From Algoriphagus aquimarinus (GTDB lineage: Bacteria > Bacteroidota > Bacteroidia > Cytophagales > Cyclobacteriaceae), in contig NZ_VORW01000001.1 in assembly GCF_007997215.1 (NCBI RefSeq), positions 372,001-436,000 on the forward strand: a stretch of DNA of 64,000 bases, in the 5' to 3' direction. Position 1 is the stretch's first letter, and each line of letters opens with the position of its first letter. Below the pieces are notes generated by a model. That model saw nothing but the letters and a program-made list of their open reading frames with translations, did no database searches and was not told the origin of the DNA. Position numbers and translations under genes: made by a program. Positions 52,838 to 62,488 of the stretch are shown here, one piece after another.

Positions 52838-54238
52838 ATGAAGGCTTTTTTCTTAGTACTACTCAGTGTTGTATTCTCGATTTCCAGTTTTGCTCAAGAG
52901 ATCACCGGCCAATGGAACGGTGTCCTGAAAGTGCAGGGCGTGCAATTGAGACTAGTCTTTAATATTTCGAAAACAGCAAGTGGCTTCAGCTCTACCATGG
53001 ATAGTCCTGATCAAGGAGCATTTGGAATTCCTGTCTCCTCCACCAGTTTCGAGAATGGCACTTTGATGATCGCCATCTCCAACGCGAATATCAAATACGA
53101 AGGAAGTCTCGGCGATGACCAAGTGGTTATCGGTGTTTTCACCCAAGCTGGTCAGTCTTTTCCAATGAATCTTTCTCGTGAAGAAATTAAAAAACAAGAA
53201 ACGAAAAGACCTCAGGAGCCTGCAAAGCCTTATCCTTATGAGGCTCAGAATGTAACTTTTTACAATGAGCAAGCTGGAATCACGCTTGCCGGGACACTTA
53301 CTTTGCCGCAAGCATCCGGCAACTTTCCTGCGGTAGTCTTGATCTCTGGTTCTGGTCCTCAAAACCGTGACGAAGAACTAATGGGACATAAGCCATTTCT
53401 GGTATTGTCAGATTATTTGACCAAAAATGGGATTGCAGTACTACGCTTTGATGATCGCGGAACTGCGGCATCCCAAGGTGATTTCAGTACGGCTACAAGC
53501 GCAGACTTTGCTACTGATGTAGCTGCTGCAGTTAAATATCTGAAAACAAGAACTGAAATAGATCACAGTCATTTAGGATTGATTGGTCATAGTGAAGGTG
53601 GGCTGATTGCACCTATGGTGGCAAATCAAAGTGAGGATGTTGACTTCCTTGTACTTCTTGCCGGCACAGGAATTCGGGGTGACCAATTGCTTTTGGCGCA
53701 GCAAGCTCTGATTGGGAAAGCCTCCGGAATGAGTCCAAATCAACTGGCAGAAAACGACATGATCAGCAGAAAGGCATTTGAGATCATGGTCAAAGACCAA
53801 AGTTCAGAAGACTTAAAAACCGAAATGTCGGCATATATGACTCAGGTTTTCCGCCAAATACCTGCAGAAAATATCCCTGGTGGAATGAGTGAGGAAGAAT
53901 TTGTAAAAGCCCAAATAGATCAGTTAACGAGTCCATGGATGGAGTATTTTATCAAATATGATCCGGTTCCAGCATTGGAAAAAGTCACTTCTCCGGTATT
54001 GGCAATCAACGGGGAAAAGGATCTGCAAGTGCCACCAAAGGAAAATCTAGGAGCAATAAAAGCCGCGCTGGAAAAAGGCGGAAATAAAGACATTACCACA
54101 GTGGAATTACAAGGGTTGAATCACTTATTCCAAGAAGCTCAAACCGGCGCACCAAGTGAATATGGGACGATTGAGCAGACTTTTTCTCCTCTAGCAATGG
54201 AGGTTGTTTTGAATTGGATTAAAGAACGGGTGAATTAA
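52838..54238 (+). CDS. Exported alpha/beta hydrolase with N-terminal beta domain
   Basis: 466 residues with signal peptide MKAFFLVLLSVVFSISSFAQ. Residues 20-120 form a small beta-rich domain (GQWNGVLKVQGVQLRLVFNI). The hydrolase core has LISGSGPQNRDEELMGHKPF, VLRFDDRGTAAS, the nucleophile elbow LIGHSEGG, and a late AINGEKDLQVP (Asp) and GLNHLFQEA (His). Similar to serine hydrolases of the YitV/S9-like group. Periplasmic esterase or peptidase of unknown substrate. Confidence 0.83.
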   Translation: MKAFFLVLLSVVFSISSFAQEITGQWNGVLKVQGVQLRLVFNISKTASGFSSTMDSPDQGAFGIPVSSTSFENGTLMIAISNANIKYEGSLGDDQVVIGVFTQAGQSFPMNLSREEIKKQETKRPQEPAKPYPYEAQNVTFYNEQAGITLAGTLTLPQASGNFPAVVLISGSGPQNRDEELMGHKPFLVLSDYLTKNGIAVLRFDDRGTAASQGDFSTATSADFATDVAAAVKYLKTRTEIDHSHLGLIGHSEGGLIAPMVANQSEDVDFLVLLAGTGIRGDQLLLAQQALIGKASGMSPNQLAENDMISRKAFEIMVKDQSSEDLKTEMSAYMTQVFRQIPAENIPGGMSEEEFVKAQIDQLTSPWMEYFIKYDPVPALEKVTSPVLAINGEKDLQVPPKENLGAIKAALEKGGNKDITTVELQGLNHLFQEAQTGAPSEYGTIEQTFSPLAMEVVLNWIKERVN

Positions 54239-54342
54239 CTTTAAGTGAAAAGTGAGACGTAAGAGGTTAATGATATTTTTTATTTTCAGAAATCCAGTTT
54301 TCAAATTCAACGCTGCGTCGTTGCGTCGCCGCGAGCAACTTT

Positions 54343-55902
54343 TTACCAACTCGTAGGCTTGTAATCCTTCAGAAATTTCCCATTCCAATGCTTGCCCGTA
54401 TTGATCCCATCAAATAGCGGATCCATTACTCGTGCTGCCCCATCGACGATATCCAGTGGAGGTTGGAAGTCATGCAAATCCTGCTTGCGCTTAGCCAGTT
54501 CCGCAGGATCCTCATCCGTCACCCAGCCTGTGTCCACGGCATTGGTATAAATCCCGAATTTTGGCAATTCCGCAGCCGAAGTAAGTGTCATCATGTTCAG
54601 CGCTGCCTTAGCCATATTAGTATGCGGATGGCGGGCTTCCTTGTGAAACTGATGGAATTTACCTTCCATGGCAGACACATTGATGATATGTTTTTTACCT
54701 GTATTATCCTTCTTCATGATATTCACGAGACGGTTACACAGCACAAAAGGAGCAACAGAATTCACCAACTGCACTTCCAGCATTTCATTGGTGTGAATTT
54801 CACCAAGCTTCAGTCTCCAGCTGTTTGTCTTTCTTAGATCCACTTGCTGCAGATCTGCATCGAGTTTGCCGATAGGAAAAATCTCCTCCGAACTCAAAGA
54901 ATCATCTATGCTATAGGGAATTTGTGTCAATTGAGCAGAAGAAGTAAGACCGATTCCAAGCTGTTTCCCATGCCAGGATACAGGTAGATTTTTGTTGTCG
55001 CCTTCGGCAAATTCCTGACTGAGAATTCGTATTTCTTGCAAGCAAGCATGATGGTCTGATAGCAATTTTTGCGAATCTGGAGTAAGATCCGTCCAAGCCA
55101 AGGATTCATTTTCCATCAAGTGCTGATAAAAACCACTTGGTCTGCGCACTGTTTGCGCAGCATTGTTGATCAGCACATCTAGTCGATCGTATTGCTGCTC
55201 GATGTAATTACAAAAAATCTCAACACTTGGAATATGTCTTAAATCCAATCCGTGAACATGAAGACGATCTCCCCATTCTTTAAAATCAGGCTCTTTGGCG
55301 TAGCGCAATGCAGAATCTATAGGAAATCTGGTAGTGGCAATCACTGTCGCTCCTGCGCGTAGCATCATCAAGGTAATATGGTAACCGATTTTCAACCTAG
55401 ATCCAGTCACCAAAGCCACTTGACCTTCTAGATCGGCGGTCTGGAAACGCTTGGCGTAATTGAAATCACCACAATTCGTACACATGGTATCGTAGAAATG
55501 ATGAAGTCTCTCAAAAGAATTCTTGCAGACGTAGCACTCACGAGGTGTTTCGAGCAGGATGGCCTCGTCGGATTCCTTGCCTGTCAATGCCAGCATGCTT
55601 GGAGCTATGAAAATTGAGGCTTCACGCGCAGAACGAATGCCTGTTGTCTTTCGAGCCGTTTTGTCTTTATCAGCAATCTTCTTTCGATGGATCTTTTTCG
55701 CACCTTTTTTTCGCTCAGCAAGTTCCTCTTTGCTCGGTCGGGAAAATTGCCCCGCAGCCATGAGCAAGGCAAGTCTATTCTCGGTCGGAATAGCGAAAAT
55801 CTGATCTGTATCTGCGTTCAACCCCTCCAAAATGGCGATGCATTGTTCAATTTGTTCGGGGGTGATTTTCACTGGGTTTACAGATTCTGTTTCCTTTTCC
55901 AT
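54343..55902 (-). CDS. SDR-type oxidoreductase with N-terminal extension and CxxC-CxxC zinc knuckle
   Basis: 519 residues from the ATG at 55902. Residues 1-125 are an unusual, partly basic extension. Then a two-pair cysteine knuckle, [12 protein letters not shown] and [13 protein letters not shown] (CxxC-x17-CxxC), comes just before the Rossmann motif [27 protein letters not shown] and the Ser of NVSAMEG follow, but at the YxxxK site the sequence is TNMAK, so the catalytic Tyr is Thr. An insertion of about 90 residues sits mid-domain. Function unknown; the activity may differ from ordinary SDRs. Confidence 0.8.
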   Translation of the reverse strand: MEKETESVNPVKITPEQIEQCIAILEGLNADTDQIFAIPTENRLALLMAAGQFSRPSKEELAERKKGAKKIHRKKIADKDKTARKTTGIRSAREASIFIAPSMLALTGKESDEAILLETPRECYVCKNSFERLHHFYDTMCTNCGDFNYAKRFQTADLEGQVALVTGSRLKIGYHITLMMLRAGATVIATTRFPIDSALRYAKEPDFKEWGDRLHVHGLDLRHIPSVEIFCNYIEQQYDRLDVLINNAAQTVRRPSGFYQHLMENESLAWTDLTPDSQKLLSDHHACLQEIRILSQEFAEGDNKNLPVSWHGKQLGIGLTSSAQLTQIPYSIDDSLSSEEIFPIGKLDADLQQVDLRKTNSWRLKLGEIHTNEMLEVQLVNSVAPFVLCNRLVNIMKKDNTGKKHIINVSAMEGKFHQFHKEARHPHTNMAKAALNMMTLTSAAELPKFGIYTNAVDTGWVTDEDPAELAKRKQDLHDFQPPLDIVDGAARVMDPLFDGINTGKHWNGKFLKDYKPTSW

Positions 55903-56082
55903 GGTAGTGTTCTTACAAGGGCGCAAAAGTAAAGATTTAAAAAATGGGATTACCGATTTGGCTTGCGATTGAGCTTGAGAAAACTGCTGAACATGGTGAC
56001 TTTCACTGAATAGCGTGAATTTTCAGGATCAATATTTAACATATAAATTGCTATTTAAACCCATCCTAAAAAGATAATTTAT

Positions 56083-56090
56083 TACTTTTG
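56083..56090 (+). promoter_or_regulatory. -7 box of the 56098 gene
   Basis: TACTTTTG matches TAnnTTTG and ends 7 bp before the start codon, so the transcript would be leaderless or nearly so if this box is used. Confidence 0.4.
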
Positions 56091-56097
56091 CGCAGCA

Positions 56098-56601
56098 ATG
56101 ATCCAAAAACTCTTTCCATTAGACAAAAATTATATCCTTCGTCAGGCGCAGTCTGTGCTGGAAGAGGAGCTAATTGATCGAATGATTTTTGAATTGAAGC
56201 GATCCTATACTTCTCTGTATAATCCGCTTCAACTCATGGATACAACCTACGAGCAGATTCTTGATACGTTTGAGTTTCCCCGAGAACGTGCTCGCCTAAT
56301 CTATCGCCAACTTAGTGGTATCTATCGCTACAAGCACGGCGATAATCAGCTGGAAATGCTTTTTGATGGAAGAACACACTTAGAAAAATTTCAAGAGGAT
56401 TGGTCTGCAGCATTTATTGCCTATGTCAGCGAATTAGGTATTTACGAGCAGTATGTAAAAACCATGCTGAGAATGACTTTACTTTTTGATACTGATTCAC
56501 GTGCCGAATGGGCAGAAAATCACTGCAAGGCTTTCATCAATCAACACTTCGAATTGAAAGTGGTGAAAAGACATGGTGAACTTCGCCTGAAAGTCGGTTG
56601 A
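56098..56601 (+). CDS. Conserved-looking protein of unknown function
   Basis: 167 residues, no signal peptide or membrane helix, mostly alpha-helical by composition. Not recognised. N-terminal LFPLDKNYILRQAQSVLEEE and central FPRERARLIYRQLSGIYRYK are the most characteristic stretches. Isolated between the SDR gene (divergent) and oxyR (convergent). Confidence 0.7.
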   Translation: MIQKLFPLDKNYILRQAQSVLEEELIDRMIFELKRSYTSLYNPLQLMDTTYEQILDTFEFPRERARLIYRQLSGIYRYKHGDNQLEMLFDGRTHLEKFQEDWSAAFIAYVSELGIYEQYVKTMLRMTLLFDTDSRAEWAENHCKAFINQHFELKVVKRHGELRLKVG

Positions 56602-56637
56602 GAATTAGAATAATTATAAAGCTTCATTTCGGAGGTC

Positions 56638-57567
56638 CTACTTCCAAGTAATCAACTTGTACTGATCTTCTTTCTGAAATCGCTCTGGTATTGAAAGCAG
56701 AATAGATTTGCGGATCGCATGAATCAACACGTTTTTGGTGAAGTTTTTGGCTACCACCAGACTTATTTCTCTAACTGGTTCTGGCGCATCAAACCTTCTT
56801 ATCAAGCCAGATTCTTTTTTATCCAAAACTGCCATTTCGGGCACGAGTGTATAGCCCACACCCTTGTCTACCAATCGCATGAGAGACTCGATGGAGCCAC
56901 TTTTAAATTCAAATCCAAAGTTGTTTTTGGAAGCCTTGCTGTTGCAAATAGAAAGGATCTGATCGCGAAAGCAGTGACCTTCGTCCAATACCAGGATTTG
57001 ATTTGGATCCAGCATGGCAGGGATGATGTGGTTTCTCTTGAGAAAAGGATGTTCTTGGGGAAGATATAAGAGAAATGGCTCGTAGAAAAGTGGCATCTCT
57101 CGGATAGTTTTTTCCTCCAAAGGAGTTGCAAGCAAACCGACATCCAAGGTGCCTCGCTGTAATTCAAGAATGATTTCAGCGGTCTGCATTTCCCGAATAA
57201 TCAATTTGGTTTGTGGATTTGACTTCACAAACTCAGGTAAAAATAATGGCAGTAAATAGGGAGAAATAGTAGGTATCACGCCTAGGGTAAATTCTCCTTG
57301 TAAGGATTCTTTTTCAGTGAGGACGAATTCCTTTAATTCTGATATTTCCTTAAGAATTTTTCTAGCCTTTAGGAGGATCAAATTACCTGCAGTTGTCGGC
57401 TGAAGAGGTTTTGTATCACGATCGAAAATTTTGACCCCAATCTCTTCTTCCAACTTTTTCACCTGCGTAGTGAGGTTTGGCTGAGATACATTGCAGCTAT
57501 CTGCTGCAGTTACAAAATGCCTGAAGTTATCCAAGGCTACGATATACTCTAGCTGGGCTATTGTCAT
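56638..57567 (-). CDS. oxyR: LysR-family regulator, OxyR-like
   Basis: About 310 residues from the ATG at 57567; the longer frame adds 25 unrelated residues. N-terminal HTH: MTIAQLEYIVALDNFRHF, AADSCNVSQPNLTTQVKKLE. The effector domain has the redox Cys pair expected for OxyR: LDEGHCFRDQILSICN (Cys residues 9 apart, about residues 199 and 208). Divergent from ahpC, which fits a peroxide-sensing activator of the ahpC-ahpD genes. Confidence 0.9.
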   Translation of the reverse strand: MTIAQLEYIVALDNFRHFVTAADSCNVSQPNLTTQVKKLEEEIGVKIFDRDTKPLQPTTAGNLILLKARKILKEISELKEFVLTEKESLQGEFTLGVIPTISPYLLPLFLPEFVKSNPQTKLIIREMQTAEIILELQRGTLDVGLLATPLEEKTIREMPLFYEPFLLYLPQEHPFLKRNHIIPAMLDPNQILVLDEGHCFRDQILSICNSKASKNNFGFEFKSGSIESLMRLVDKGVGYTLVPEMAVLDKKESGLIRRFDAPEPVREISLVVAKNFTKNVLIHAIRKSILLSIPERFQKEDQYKLITWK

Positions 57568-57668
57568 ATAACCTAAAGTTATGAATAGATAAGAATTATT
57601 AATTTGATTTATGAGAAAATGTGATACAACTTTGTGTAACAATTTTGAAAACTAAAAACATATATCAT
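57568..57668. promoter_or_regulatory. oxyR-ahpC control region
   Basis: 101 bp between divergent oxyR and ahpC. AT-rich with ATAG/TATT-like half sites (for example GAATAGATAAGAATTATT, 57581-57598) that could be an OxyR site. No exact TAnnTTTG box for ahpC; nearest is TACAACTTTG at 57624-57633. Confidence 0.4.
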
Positions 57669-58226
57669 ATGAGCAATCGCATATTAGGCTTGGGCGCTGA
57701 ATTCCCAGCTTTCGAAAAAACCGCAGTAGTATCTAGAGAAAAAGGACAAGAATTCAAGACAATCAGCAACGATATCCACACTGCCGATGGCAAATGGATG
57801 GTGATGTTCTGGTGGCCAAAGGATTTTACTTTTGTATGTCCAACCGAAATCGCTGAATTCAATAAAAACGAAGGTGAATTTGCAGACAGAGATACTGTAT
57901 TGGTAGGTGCTTCTACTGATTCTGAATTCGTTCACTTGGCTTGGAGAAACAACCACGAAGATCTTCGTGACCTTAAATTCCCTATGCTAGCTGATACTTC
58001 TAAGTCTCTTGCAGAAGAACTTGGTATCCTGGAAGCAACTGAGAAAATTGCTTACAGAGCTACTTTCATCATCGATCCTCAAGGAATCGTTCGTTGGGTA
58101 TCTGCTTACGATCTTTCTGTAGGTAGAAATGTAGAAGAAGTATTGAGAGTGCTTGATGCACTTCAGACTGACGAGCTTTGCCCATGTAACTGGGAAAAAG
58201 GTGAAGAAACGTTGAACCTGAACTAA
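57669..58226 (+). CDS. ahpC: Alkyl hydroperoxide reductase C / peroxiredoxin
   Basis: 185 residues from the ATG at 57669 (an upstream in-frame start adds 16 unlikely residues). The peroxidatic Cys is in DFTFVCPTEIAEF and the resolving Cys in TDELCPCNWEKGEE. Typical 2-Cys Prx with ATFIIDPQGIVRWVSAYDLS. Reduces H2O2 and organic peroxides. No ahpF follows; the AhpD-like protein next to it may regenerate it. Confidence 0.93.
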   Translation: MSNRILGLGAEFPAFEKTAVVSREKGQEFKTISNDIHTADGKWMVMFWWPKDFTFVCPTEIAEFNKNEGEFADRDTVLVGASTDSEFVHLAWRNNHEDLRDLKFPMLADTSKSLAEELGILEATEKIAYRATFIIDPQGIVRWVSAYDLSVGRNVEEVLRVLDALQTDELCPCNWEKGEETLNLN

Positions 58227-58302
58227 ATCAGACCTCAAATCTATTAACAGCAAAGGAGGTCTCAGGATCTCCTTTGCTAGTTTCAAACCTAAATCTTACA
58301 CC

Positions 58303-58893
58303 ATGGAAGTATTAAATGTAAATCAATCAGTAGTCGAGCTTTTAGAAGTAGTAGGGCTGAATGAAGAATTTACCAACGAATCTTTGAGAAATCTGGGCGA
58401 TGCTGATTCCAGATATGTGAAAGATTTGAAACTCAATTTCAAGACTATCCTCAAAGGAGATAAGCTAAATCAAAAGGAAGTTGCTTTGATGGGCTTGGCA
58501 CTTGCCGCTAACGCGGCAAACAACCCACTTCAGAGATTTTTTAGAAAATTAGCTGAGGAAAACGAAGCAACGGTAGCCGAGATCGGCGAAGCTGTAGCTT
58601 GTGCTTCTTTGTTGAGCAGCAATAATGTATTGTATAGATTCCGCCACTTCGTAGAAAAGGAAAAGTATGCCCAAATCCCTGCCAGGCTTCGCATGAACAT
58701 CATGATGAATCCTGTGTTGGGTAAAGAGTTCTTCGAATTGATCTCTACCGCAGTGTCTGCTGTAAATGGCTGCCAGATGTGTGTGGCTTCTCACGAGAAT
58801 CACCTGATCGAAATGGGAACTAGTGAAGAAAGAATTTTCGAATCGATCCGTATGGCTTCTGTCATCCAGAGCATGGTAAAAGTGATTTATTAA
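58303..58893 (+). CDS. AhpD-type alkylhydroperoxidase (carboxymuconolactone decarboxylase family)
   Basis: 196 residues, all helical. The redox site is VNGCQMCVASHENHLIEMG (CxxC with following His), as in AhpD. LALAANAANNPLQRF is the matching upstream helix. In mycobacteria AhpD reduces AhpC with lipoamide-linked electrons; the 76-bp spacing from ahpC suggests the same here. Followed by a terminator. Confidence 0.9.
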   Translation: MEVLNVNQSVVELLEVVGLNEEFTNESLRNLGDADSRYVKDLKLNFKTILKGDKLNQKEVALMGLALAANAANNPLQRFFRKLAEENEATVAEIGEAVACASLLSSNNVLYRFRHFVEKEKYAQIPARLRMNIMMNPVLGKEFFELISTAVSAVNGCQMCVASHENHLIEMGTSEERIFESIRMASVIQSMVKVIY

Positions 58894-58918
58894 GTATTAT
58901 AGTCCGGTATATAAATGC

Positions 58919-58950
58919 AAAAACCTCCTGAGTGATCGGGAGGTTTTTTT
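58919..58950 (+). terminator. Rho-independent terminator of ahpC-ahpD
   Basis: 10-bp stem AAAAACCTCC / GGAGGTTTTT with a loop of about 9 nt and a T run, 26 bp after the ahpD stop. Confidence 0.9.
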
Positions 58951-58956
58951 AATGTT

Positions 58957-59012
58957 TTAACCGCGGAGAAGGCGGAGTCCCGATGGCTATCGGGATCGCA
59001 GAGAGCACAAGG
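58957..59012. repeat. Intergenic repeats: AACCGC-GCAGAG type with embedded palindrome
   Basis: AACCGCGGAGAAGGCGGAG, then the palindrome TCCCGATGGCTATCGGGA (58979-58996), then TCGCAGAGAGCAC. The palindrome seems inserted in the middle of an older repeat of the type also seen at 62268-62305. Confidence 0.5.
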
Positions 59013-59068
59013 TGGAATTTTGTTACAGTTGTCCTGCTTCTCCAGAAGCTGGATTCGCATATATATTT

Positions 59069-59109
59069 AACACAAAAGCTCGCCAATATTATTCGAGAGC
59101 TTTTGTGTT
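59069..59109 (-). terminator. Probable terminator of gnd
   Basis: 13-bp perfect stem AACACAAAAGCTC (59069-59081) / GAGCTTTTGTGTT (59097-59109) with a 15-nt loop, 18 bp beyond the gnd stop. Confidence 0.7.
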
Positions 59110-59127
59110 ACTGAAGACTGTTAACTA

Positions 59128-60540
59128 TTATTTCCCCCATTCAGTATGGAAAATCCCCTCACGATCAGTACGCTCGTAGGTATGTGAACCGAAGTGGTCA
59201 CGCTGAGCTTGGATCAGATTTAGTGGAAGTTTAGTCGAAGTGTAAGCATCGAAGTAACTCAACGCAGAGGAAAGTCCTGGAACAGGAATTCCATTTTTTG
59301 CAGCAAAAGCAACTACTTCACGAACTGCTGGCAAAGTGCCTTGAACTTTAGGCACGAATGAGGGAGACAATAGCAGATTCGGGATGGAATTATCCGCGGT
59401 ATATGCCTCGGCGATATCCGCCAAAAGTCCAGCACGGATAATACAACCAGCTCTCCAGATCTTAGCAATCGTAGACATGTCTAGATCGTAACCGTATTCC
59501 TTGGAAGCGTACATCAGCTGATGCAAACCTTGAGAATAAGCGATGATGAATGAGAAGTACAGAGCTTGCTCTGCTTGAGCGATCAACTCTTCTTTGGCGA
59601 TATGAGCCACTTCAGGTCGAGAATACAATTCGTCAGCCTGAACTCGCTCATCTTTCAATGCGGAAATCTCACGCATGCTTACCGCCATATCGATGGTAGG
59701 AACAGGAATACCCAAGTCCATTGCATTCTGAGAAGTCCACTTACCAGTTCCTTTTTGTTTGGCTTTGTCCAAAATCACGTCCACCAAATCTCCTGACGTC
59801 AAGTTATCCTTTTGGGTGAAAATTTCAGCAGTGATTTCTACCAAAAATGATTGTAATCGACCTTTGTTCCAAGTATCGTAAACTTGGTGAAGTTCTTCAT
59901 TAGATAGATCACAGGATTTCTTCAACAAATCATAAATCTCAGAAGTCAGCTGCATCATGGCGTACTCAATACCGTTGTGCACCATTTTCACATAGTTACC
60001 AGCTGATTTTGGGCCAAGGTAAGCCACACATGGTTCACCTTTATATTTCGCAGAAACAGCTTCAAAAATTGGCTTTACATACTCATAAGCTTCTTTGTCC
60101 CCACCTGGCATGATGCTCGGGCCTTTCCTAGCGCCTTCTGCTCCACCTGAAACTCCAGAACCGAAGAAGTGAATTCCTTTTTCTTTCAAATAAGCTTCTC
60201 TTCTATCCGTGTCGGTGAAAAATGAATTTCCACCATCTATAATGATATCTCCTTTGTCCAGAAGTGGCAGAAGGCTTTCAATTGCCTGATCAACAATCTT
60301 CCCGGCAGGCACGAGGAGCATGATTTTACGAGGAGAAGACAAGGCTTGCACAAAAGTCTTAATATCAGTGGATGCACTTACCTTTTCTAGATTTCCACCC
60401 TCTTCTTTCAACGCATCAACTTTCTCCTGATCCAGATCGTAGCCAAAAGCTTTGAAATTATTGTCGGCGACATTCAAAATAAAATTTCGCCCCATTACCC
60501 CAAGGCCAACTAATCCAAAATCATAATTTGTGTACTCCAT
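59128..60540 (-). CDS. gnd: 6-phosphogluconate dehydrogenase (decarboxylating)
   Basis: 470 residues, standard length. NADP motif GLVGLGVMGRNFILNVAD, IIIDGGNSFFTDTDRRE, GSGVSGGAEGARKGPSIMPG, and VKMVHNGIEYAMMQL with the catalytic Lys and Glu. The C-terminus YFDAYTSTKLPLNLIQAQRD is typical. Makes ribulose 5-phosphate and NADPH. Divergent from zwf and pgl rather than in one operon with them. Confidence 0.97.
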   Translation of the reverse strand: MEYTNYDFGLVGLGVMGRNFILNVADNNFKAFGYDLDQEKVDALKEEGGNLEKVSASTDIKTFVQALSSPRKIMLLVPAGKIVDQAIESLLPLLDKGDIIIDGGNSFFTDTDRREAYLKEKGIHFFGSGVSGGAEGARKGPSIMPGGDKEAYEYVKPIFEAVSAKYKGEPCVAYLGPKSAGNYVKMVHNGIEYAMMQLTSEIYDLLKKSCDLSNEELHQVYDTWNKGRLQSFLVEITAEIFTQKDNLTSGDLVDVILDKAKQKGTGKWTSQNAMDLGIPVPTIDMAVSMREISALKDERVQADELYSRPEVAHIAKEELIAQAEQALYFSFIIAYSQGLHQLMYASKEYGYDLDMSTIAKIWRAGCIIRAGLLADIAEAYTADNSIPNLLLSPSFVPKVQGTLPAVREVVAFAAKNGIPVPGLSSALSYFDAYTSTKLPLNLIQAQRDHFGSHTYERTDREGIFHTEWGK

Positions 60541-60611
60541 CGTTTCTTAGTGTTATTTTTCAAATCTGCTTCTATGCCTTACCGCTTGCAAGGTTAGAAA
60601 TAAATATGGGT

Positions 60612-60619
60612 TATTTTTG
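60612..60619 (+). promoter_or_regulatory. -7 box of the zwf promoter
   Basis: TATTTTTG matches TAnnTTTG, about 115 bp before zwf; TTG at 60586-60588 could be the -33 box, with a longer than usual 23-bp spacing. Confidence 0.45.
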
Positions 60620-60735
60620 CGTCTCTTGAGTCCAAAATTAATGGATTGAAGGTTGGCTTTCTAGTAAGATTGATAAATTTGTGATCGCCCAAAGTCGGGT
60701 TTTGATACAAAAAATATAAAAATACGCCCAAACTG

Positions 60736-62262
60736 ATGAAAAAAACACAAAACCAGATGCTAATAATTTTTGGTGCGTCAGGTGATTTGACTGCCAGAAA
60801 ACTGGTACCGGCAATATATAACCTGTACAAAGGAAAGCATCTTCCCGAAAATTTTGTGGTTTTGGGAGCTAGCAGAAGTGCAATGTCAAATGAGGAATTC
60901 CGTCAAAAGGTAGTTCAGGAGAGCGAGTTTTTGAAGGATAAAATCAGCAAAGAAGGCAAAGACTTTATAGCTGCTTTTGCTGAAAAAATGTTTTATGAGG
61001 ACTTGGGCGATGATTATGACAGCAAATACTCTGGCTTGGCCAATAGAATTTACCAACTAAATGAAGAGAAGGGCTGTGAAGAGAATTATATATTCTATCT
61101 CTCCACACCTCCCAGTCTATATGAAGTCATCGCAAAGAATCTTTGTGAAGCAGGCTTGACACAGGAAGAAAAGGGCTGGAAACGCATCATTGTGGAGAAG
61201 CCATTTGGGTACAGTTTGGAAACTGCAAAAGAGCTTAACGAAGGCTTGCACAAATACTTCAAAGAACCTCAGGTCTATAGAATTGATCACTATTTAGGCA
61301 AAGAAACGGTTCAGAACCTACTTGTAACGCGTTTTTCTAATTCGATTTTCGAACCGACCTGGAATCGCCGATACATCCATCATGTGGAAATCACCAATGC
61401 AGAAACTGTAGGTGTGGAAAAACGTGGTGGATACTATGACAAGTCTGGTGCACTCCGCGATATGTTCCAGAGTCACTTACTTCAGGTCGTTTCGCTCATC
61501 GTAATGGAGCCACCGATCAATTCTAGTGCAGAGGAAATCCGTGATGAAAAGGTCAAAGCGCTGAAATCGCTGCGAGTAATGACTAGTGATGAAGAACTTT
61601 CTCATCATACAATGAAAGGCCAATATGTGGCCTCAACCATCAATGGTAAAAAGGTAAAGGGATATCGAGAGGAGGAAGGTGTAAATCCGGATTCCAAAAC
61701 AGAAACCTTTGCTGCGGTTAAGTTTTTCGTTGACAATTGGCGCTGGAAGGATGTGCCTTTCTACGTCCGCACTGCCAAATATATGCCTACTAAGGTGACT
61801 GAAGTAGTGATTCACTTTAAGTCTCCGGCGCACGAAGTATTCAAAAGTCAGGATGTCTATAAAAAAGACAACAAGCTTATCATCCGTATTCAGCCAGACG
61901 AAGGTATTTTAATCAAATTTGGTGTGAAGGTGCCAGGATTAGGCTTTAATGTTGAGCAGGCCAATATGGATTTCTACTATTCTGACCTCGACTCAGCCGA
62001 GATAATGGATGCTTACGAAAGACTGCTTTTGGACGCTATGCAAGGAGATGCGACTCTTTACGCAAGAGCAGATGAAGTGGAAGCTGCTTGGAGATTTGTG
62101 GATCCAATCTTAAAGTATTGGGAAAATGAAGATGTCCCTACTTACGGCTATGCAGCTGGAACTTGGGGGCCAAGAAATTCTGATGACATGTTCGAAGGTC
62201 ATTTTGGCTGGAGAAACCCTGGAAATCGTCTGACTGACGAAACAGGCTTCTGTATTCTATAA
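60736..62262 (+). CDS. zwf: Glucose-6-phosphate 1-dehydrogenase
   Basis: 508 residues. NADP motif IIFGASGDLTARKLVPAIYN, IIVEKPFGYSLETAKELN, the active-site block RIDHYLGKETVQNLLVTRFS with the catalytic His region, and GGYYDKSGALRDMFQSHLLQ. First step of the oxidative pentose phosphate pathway. Separated from pgl by 226 bp of repeats but same strand. Confidence 0.97.
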   Translation: MKKTQNQMLIIFGASGDLTARKLVPAIYNLYKGKHLPENFVVLGASRSAMSNEEFRQKVVQESEFLKDKISKEGKDFIAAFAEKMFYEDLGDDYDSKYSGLANRIYQLNEEKGCEENYIFYLSTPPSLYEVIAKNLCEAGLTQEEKGWKRIIVEKPFGYSLETAKELNEGLHKYFKEPQVYRIDHYLGKETVQNLLVTRFSNSIFEPTWNRRYIHHVEITNAETVGVEKRGGYYDKSGALRDMFQSHLLQVVSLIVMEPPINSSAEEIRDEKVKALKSLRVMTSDEELSHHTMKGQYVASTINGKKVKGYREEEGVNPDSKTETFAAVKFFVDNWRWKDVPFYVRTAKYMPTKVTEVVIHFKSPAHEVFKSQDVYKKDNKLIIRIQPDEGILIKFGVKVPGLGFNVEQANMDFYYSDLDSAEIMDAYERLLLDAMQGDATLYARADEVEAAWRFVDPILKYWENEDVPTYGYAAGTWGPRNSDDMFEGHFGWRNPGNRLTDETGFCIL

Positions 62263-62267
62263 GTTTT

Positions 62268-62306
62268 AAACCGCAAAGGGCACAGAGGATTACGCAGAGA
62301 ACGCAG
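62268..62306. repeat. Degenerate AACCGCAAAG/CGCAGAGAACGCAG repeat
   Basis: TAAACCGCAAAGGGCACAGA followed by TACGCAGAGAACGCAG. Related to copies at 31870-31905 and 58957-59010. Confidence 0.5.
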
Positions 62307-62330
62307 TTTATGATAAACCTTTCGAAAAAA

Positions 62331-62427
62331 AGGGCTGAAAGCCTGCGATAACATAGCCCAGCCTGAAGGGCTGGGTAAATGATAAATTAACTATCTCAAA
62401 GCTCTGAAAGAGCGAAATAGTAATTCA
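62331..62427. repeat. Three-hairpin intergenic repeat
   Basis: Three small hairpins in a row: GGCT-GAA-AGCC (62333-62343), CCCAGCC-TGAAG-GGCTGGG (62357-62375) and GCTCT-GAA-AGAGC (62401-62413). Each loop contains GAA, and they are joined by AT-rich spacers such as GATAACATA and AAATGATAAATTA. It resembles dispersed repeats found between Bacteroidota genes. Confidence 0.65.
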
Positions 62428-62488
62428 AACCATTATAGTAAAGTCCCAAATCATGCATATTTAGGGATTTCATAAATCTACTAGACCA

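Noticed and set aside
52952-53362. 136-codon open frame on the minus strand
   Set aside because: Antisense to the exported hydrolase, Arg/Cys-rich and without family features.
57568-57642. Extended OxyR start at 57642
   Set aside because: The added 25 residues overlap the ahpC control region and precede the normal LysR N-terminus.
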